DNA of 56,445 bases, taken from positions 1 to 56,445 of the forward strand of contig JAGCWY010000055.1 in NCBI GenBank assembly GCA_017961625.1, given 5' to 3'. Each line of letters starts with the position of its first letter. Within the stretch, counting starts at the first letter, position 1. The notes beneath the pieces were generated by a model that did not search any database, was not told where the DNA came from, and worked only from the letters and a program-made list of their open reading frames with translations. This DNA comes from Ruminococcus sp. GTDB taxonomy: Bacteria; Bacillota; Clostridia; Oscillospirales; Ruminococcaceae. Below are positions 53,516-56,445 of this stretch, in pieces. The translations under genes and the position numbers were made by a program.

Positions 53516-54373
53516 GTGTAACGACAAAACAAAGCAAGCTTATCCGGAATATCCTGATGGGTAAAATTGAATATATCAATTAATAATACACTCCAAACGT
53601 GAATCCGTTGTATTTTTTAAGAAAAGCTATATCAAGCCATTAATATGAGTAAACCGGTCTACTGTCCTCAGTGCCGGTTTTCTTATCATAACAGGACTTG
53701 CATAGCGCCTGCCAGTTAGTATCACTCCACATCAGGTAATGGTCACCAAGGTGCGGAACGATATGGTCAACGACCGTTGCGGTCACATACTTGCCCTGCG
53801 CCAGACACTTCACGCACAGCGGGTGCTTCCGCAGGTATGCCTTGCTGACACGCTACTACTTGCTGCCGTAGCCACGCTTGGATGCTGACGGTCGGTCTGA
53901 GTGCAGGGGGGGATTCGTCGCAGTAAGAACCGTCGGTCAGTCTCGGACAGCCGGGGGAGCTTGCACGTTTTCAGTGCCTTCCTCGGCATCGCAGAAACAT
54001 CCTTCGGGCATAATAAAAGCCGCTGCGGATACCTACAACGGCTTTATAAATAATATCACACATTACCGGTATTTTCAAGTGAATTGGACTGCATCTGATT
54101 GTAAACTTTCAAGCACTTTGAACTATTGAAATATATATAATCTGTTTCAAATAATTCGTATTATAACTTTTGAAGTATTGCAAAGTAAAGCGATATGCTA
54201 TTGAAATGGATGGGGAGCGTGTAACTGCTGGCGTCATTCATTTCTATACAGTATTTAAGCAAGATAGTTTTGGAAAAATAATATTTCAATAATTGAAAGA
54301 GAACAGCTATAGCAGAAATGTTTTCAATTAGAATAATTCTATTCCACTTATGTACAATGAAAGTCAAGGGGGC
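53516..54373. other. Intergenic region with HNH relic
   Basis: Apart from the HNH pseudogene at 53640-53989 and a hairpin (AAAGCCG/CGGCTTT, about 54017-54050), I see no supported gene. The relic is clearly more GC-rich than the flanks. Confidence 0.6.
53640..53989 (-). pseudogene. Decayed phage-type HNH endonuclease gene
   Basis: Reading minus from ATG 53989 gives MPRKALKTCKLP, the usual opening of small phage HNH nucleases. A frame change at a C run then leads to RLTDGSYCDE, and another C run shifts again to PLHSDRPSASKRGYGSK. Two TAG codons follow. The HNH core continues intact: RVSKAYLRKHPLCVKCLAQG, VVDHIVPHLGD, NWQALCKSCYDKKTG, ending at TAA 53640. Thus at least two frameshifts and two nonsense codons. 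Such genes normally sit beside phage terminase genes to help packaging; none is present, so this is a prophage remnant. Confidence 0.85.
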
Positions 54374-54523
54374 ATGATGCTCTTGGGTGAGGGCAATATC
54401 CCCGAAGATGCTTCTCTGCCCTCATGGACAGATGCCCTAAAATATTTACCCTTGCTTGTCATAGCGGTAATATTTATGATATTACTTTTGAAAGACAAGA
54501 AAAAAGAGGATAAAACATTATAA
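54374..54523 (+). CDS. Small single-pass membrane peptide (49 aa)
   Basis: A short frame beginning MMLLGEGNIPEDASLPSW, with an acidic N-terminal part, one hydrophobic segment (YLPLLVIAVIFMILLL) and a basic tail (KDKKKEDKTL). AAGGGGG lies just upstream; the ATG at 54377 or TTG at 54383 gives better spacing than 54374. A strong terminator follows 15 nt after the stop, which supports a real transcript. I do not recognise the family. The tail charge suggests N-out, C-in topology. It may be a small regulatory or toxin-like peptide, but nothing proves this. Confidence 0.55.
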   Translation: MMLLGEGNIPEDASLPSWTDALKYLPLLVIAVIFMILLLKDKKKEDKTL

Positions 54524-54537
54524 TGTTATGAATGAAG

Positions 54538-54569
54538 CAGCTCCCGCACGCGGGAGCTGTTATTCTTTC
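54538..54569 (+). terminator. Intrinsic terminator after small membrane peptide
   Basis: CAGCTCCCG pairs perfectly with CGGGAGCTG across CACG, followed by a T-rich stretch. The remaining 54570-54886 shows nothing else. Confidence 0.82.
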
Positions 54570-54978
54570 GACCTATAAAGCGTAGGAAACGTTGAAAATT
54601 CATTTCAATAGGGTGGCGTTTTAATTTGCAATATTTCAAAAGTAGAAAAAACACTTGTGTGAAATGATTTTTCGGTATTTCATTAGACCATAGTCATATG
54701 ACATAGTGATGACATTAAAATCCTCCAATAAGGCTTTGGCTATTCAATATTACTCAGCCGCCTATGTTTTGAAGATAAAGCTGACAAGCCTTCTCATAGG
54801 ACAAGTCAGATGCGTTTTAATATTCATCTCCAATATCGATACATCCCGAAGGTGTAATACAGACATTTTTATGATTATCTTTGTACCTATAGCTTAATGA
54901 CATTCCCCACGAGCGAGCTGTTGTTATCTTCAAAAAGTATTTCTAAAAGTTTATTCGTCAGATCCTCGTCTTGTATAA

Positions 54979-56421
54979 CTATATCTCCGTTGGAACGATG
55001 GTATATGATTTCATGCTGCCATGGCCGCCGAATATCAACCATGTTCCTATGCCGAGACGTTGAAACAGTGATGTTCTTTCAGCTGAGCATAGCTCTTTAT
55101 CGGTATCTACAGACGTCATAAGAATTGGTGCATATCGGTTGTATTGCGCCTGCTGAGCAGTCATATCTTTCATATTCACGAAAATATCGCCTGTAAAGGC
55201 AAGATGATGCCCGAAGTCTATAAGCAAAGATTCGCCTTTAAGGTGACCTCCTCTGCCTTGATATAGCTCAAAGTGCAGGTCTCCGAAATCAAAGAAACCG
55301 GTTTGTTCTATAAGCTGACTGATTTCTTTTTCCTTTCCGACAACTTTTAGTTTTACAGGCGGCACTGCAGTATATGAAGTAAGAACCTTGCAAATTCGTA
55401 CATACGGCTTGTGCAGTGGATTCATCTCACGGAATCCGTTCTCGTTGTTACTTTCAAGCCGGAGACACTCCGCTGTTTTAGCGCTTGCATATACAGTATC
55501 GAAAATCGGCAGCAGTCCGCAGTGATCAACGTCCGCATGAGTTATAAAGCATTTCTTTTCAATGCTGTCAAACTCAGGGATTATGTTTCTGAAAATCGAA
55601 AGCATTTCCTCTTTATAGCAGGCATAACCTGTATCAATAAACAGGTATTCGTCACCGCTTTTTATAATTGCCGTATTGCTTCCACAGGGAGGTTCAATAA
55701 GCGTTATTGTTGTTTTATCAGTAATATTATGATGAGTTATCCTTGGTGAGAAATTAATCCCTCTTGAAGCCGCAAGAAGCTCTGCAAAACGGCTTATGCT
55801 GTCAAAAGTACGGTAAGGAGATACGCCAGTCTCGTCGAGTATCTGCATAGCCAGATTTGTATTGACTATAAGTTCGTTTTTGGCTTCGGAGGATATTTCA
55901 ATCGCAGCAGAAATCTCATTAACGAATGTACTGTAAAAGAAGCTGTTGTCAAATATCTTCTCAGCATGATTATATTCGATAACTCTGACACTGCAAAGCT
56001 TTTTCGCTTCTTCTATGAAACCATTTAATTTATCTGAATTATCAACTATAAGTCCCATTTTGAAAAGCTGATATTCTGTACCGTTTTCCTGGGAACTTAT
56101 ATAGGATATGTTGAAGTTATGAGCGCTGATAAGCTCAAGTATTGCCGTAACGCTTCCGGGTTCGTCTTTCAATTTGAACTCAAGCAGTACGATACTTCGG
56201 TTATCGTCGGCACATTGCAAATATCCGATAGCTGTCAGCTCTTCGGAAGCTTTTGCAAGCTGCTGGGGAGTTCCCTCTGCATCAATAAACAGCATATGGG
56301 AATCCACAGCTTTGTTATAGCTTACTCTCGTAATATTTACACCGAGTGAAGCAAAACATTTGCTTGCCTTTAGAAATGCCCCTATATGATTCGGCATTTT
56401 CGTTACGAAAGTCTTGTTCAT
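54979..56421 (-). CDS. ACT-ACT-metallo-beta-lactamase fold protein
   Basis: 480 residues. Two ACT domains at the N-terminus (about 1-70 and 75-150; KDEPGSVTAILELISAHNFNIS is split over about 85-107) are expected to bind small ligands such as amino acids. A helical link (160-225) precedes a metallo-beta-lactamase domain with THADVDHCGL (metal ligands), FIDTG, GHLKGES and FTGDIFVN. The start overlaps the end of a preceding frame (TAATG), so it is likely the second gene of an operon entering from the right. The final residues MKSYTIVPTEI end early: another frame continues for about 37 codons to 54887 with protein-like sequence, so a frameshift near 55020 is possible. Confidence 0.85.
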   Translation of the reverse strand: MNKTFVTKMPNHIGAFLKASKCFASLGVNITRVSYNKAVDSHMLFIDAEGTPQQLAKASEELTAIGYLQCADDNRSIVLLEFKLKDEPGSVTAILELISAHNFNISYISSQENGTEYQLFKMGLIVDNSDKLNGFIEEAKKLCSVRVIEYNHAEKIFDNSFFYSTFVNEISAAIEISSEAKNELIVNTNLAMQILDETGVSPYRTFDSISRFAELLAASRGINFSPRITHHNITDKTTITLIEPPCGSNTAIIKSGDEYLFIDTGYACYKEEMLSIFRNIIPEFDSIEKKCFITHADVDHCGLLPIFDTVYASAKTAECLRLESNNENGFREMNPLHKPYVRICKVLTSYTAVPPVKLKVVGKEKEISQLIEQTGFFDFGDLHFELYQGRGGHLKGESLLIDFGHHLAFTGDIFVNMKDMTAQQAQYNRYAPILMTSVDTDKELCSAERTSLFQRLGIGTWLIFGGHGSMKSYTIVPTEI

Positions 56422-56445
56422 TATTTTTTGTACTTTGCGTTATCC
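56421..56445 (-). CDS. C-terminal end of an upstream gene (partial)
   Basis: The last seven codons before a TAA at 56423-56421 read DNAKYKK and overlap the next ATG as TAATG. Too short to identify. The overlap suggests coupling with the ACT-MBL gene. Confidence 0.4.

Noticed and set aside
1..56445. CRISPR arrays, tRNA and rRNA genes
   Set aside because: I looked for regularly spaced repeats, cloverleaf patterns and conserved rRNA stretches and saw none.

Overview
This window comes from a cellulosome-forming rumen or gut Firmicute, most likely a Ruminococcus close to R. flavefaciens. The basis is eight exported proteins or gene remnants with dockerin modules (paired calcium loops of the GDxNxDG...D type), linked to GH10, GH11, GH43, GH127 and CotH modules. 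It also has consensus sigma-A promoters (TTGACA-17-TATAAT) and moderate to low GC. No tRNA, rRNA or CRISPR array was seen.

Layout. 1-6325 (minus): a compact operon resembling fatty-acid or polyketide synthesis, read right to left: acyltransferase, degenerate crotonase, crotonase, ketosynthase, alpha/beta hydrolase, AMP-forming acyl ligase and an acyl carrier protein that runs off the left edge. 6335-9983: a drug-sensing cluster with a GyrI-like protein, a frameshifted PhzF-family gene, an AraC-GyrI regulator and a MerR-TipAS regulator with a typical 19-bp-spacer promoter. 10290-16462: two dockerin proteins, one SP-dockerin-beta-helix-CotH kinase with five 51-bp tandem repeats, the other with three divergent GH11-like modules. 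16657-24941: an arabinoxylan-utilisation locus. A divergent ABC importer (binding protein and two permeases) faces an intracellular GH51, a carboxylesterase and an intracellular GH43 across an operator-rich intergenic region. 25112-34353: a secreted GH43 arabinanase-like dockerin protein, a beta-lactamase-fold hydrolase, an ABAB-repeat dockerin protein, and a dockerin protein with a GH11-like module that has lost its nucleophile. 34796-38424: two paralogous c-di-GMP proteins, one an intact GGDEF, the other a GGDEF-EAL gene broken by a frameshifting deletion and an amber codon. 38959-41473: a U32-like Cys-rich protein and two metallophosphoesterases. 41866-45183: a cellulosomal GH127-type enzyme. 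45504-47057: an ABC-F ATPase. 47808-51536: a GH11-GH10-dockerin-GH10 xylanase with a decayed second dockerin downstream of its stop. 51537-54523: a hairpin array resembling an IS200/IS605 end, a dockerin protein of unknown function, a decayed phage-type HNH gene and a 49-codon membrane peptide. 54979-56421: an ACT-ACT-metallo-beta-lactamase protein.

How it fits together (inference): the secreted enzymes (GH10/GH11, GH43, GH127) would sit on cohesin scaffolds and cut arabinoxylan and arabinan. The importer would take up oligosaccharides, and the cytoplasmic GH51, esterase and GH43 would finish them. Two dockerin sequence classes occur side by side. The less familiar elements are the family of GH11-derived modules with lost or altered catalytic residues, a dockerin with its two halves in reversed order, the four-module ABAB protein, and the small lipid/polyketide-like operon.
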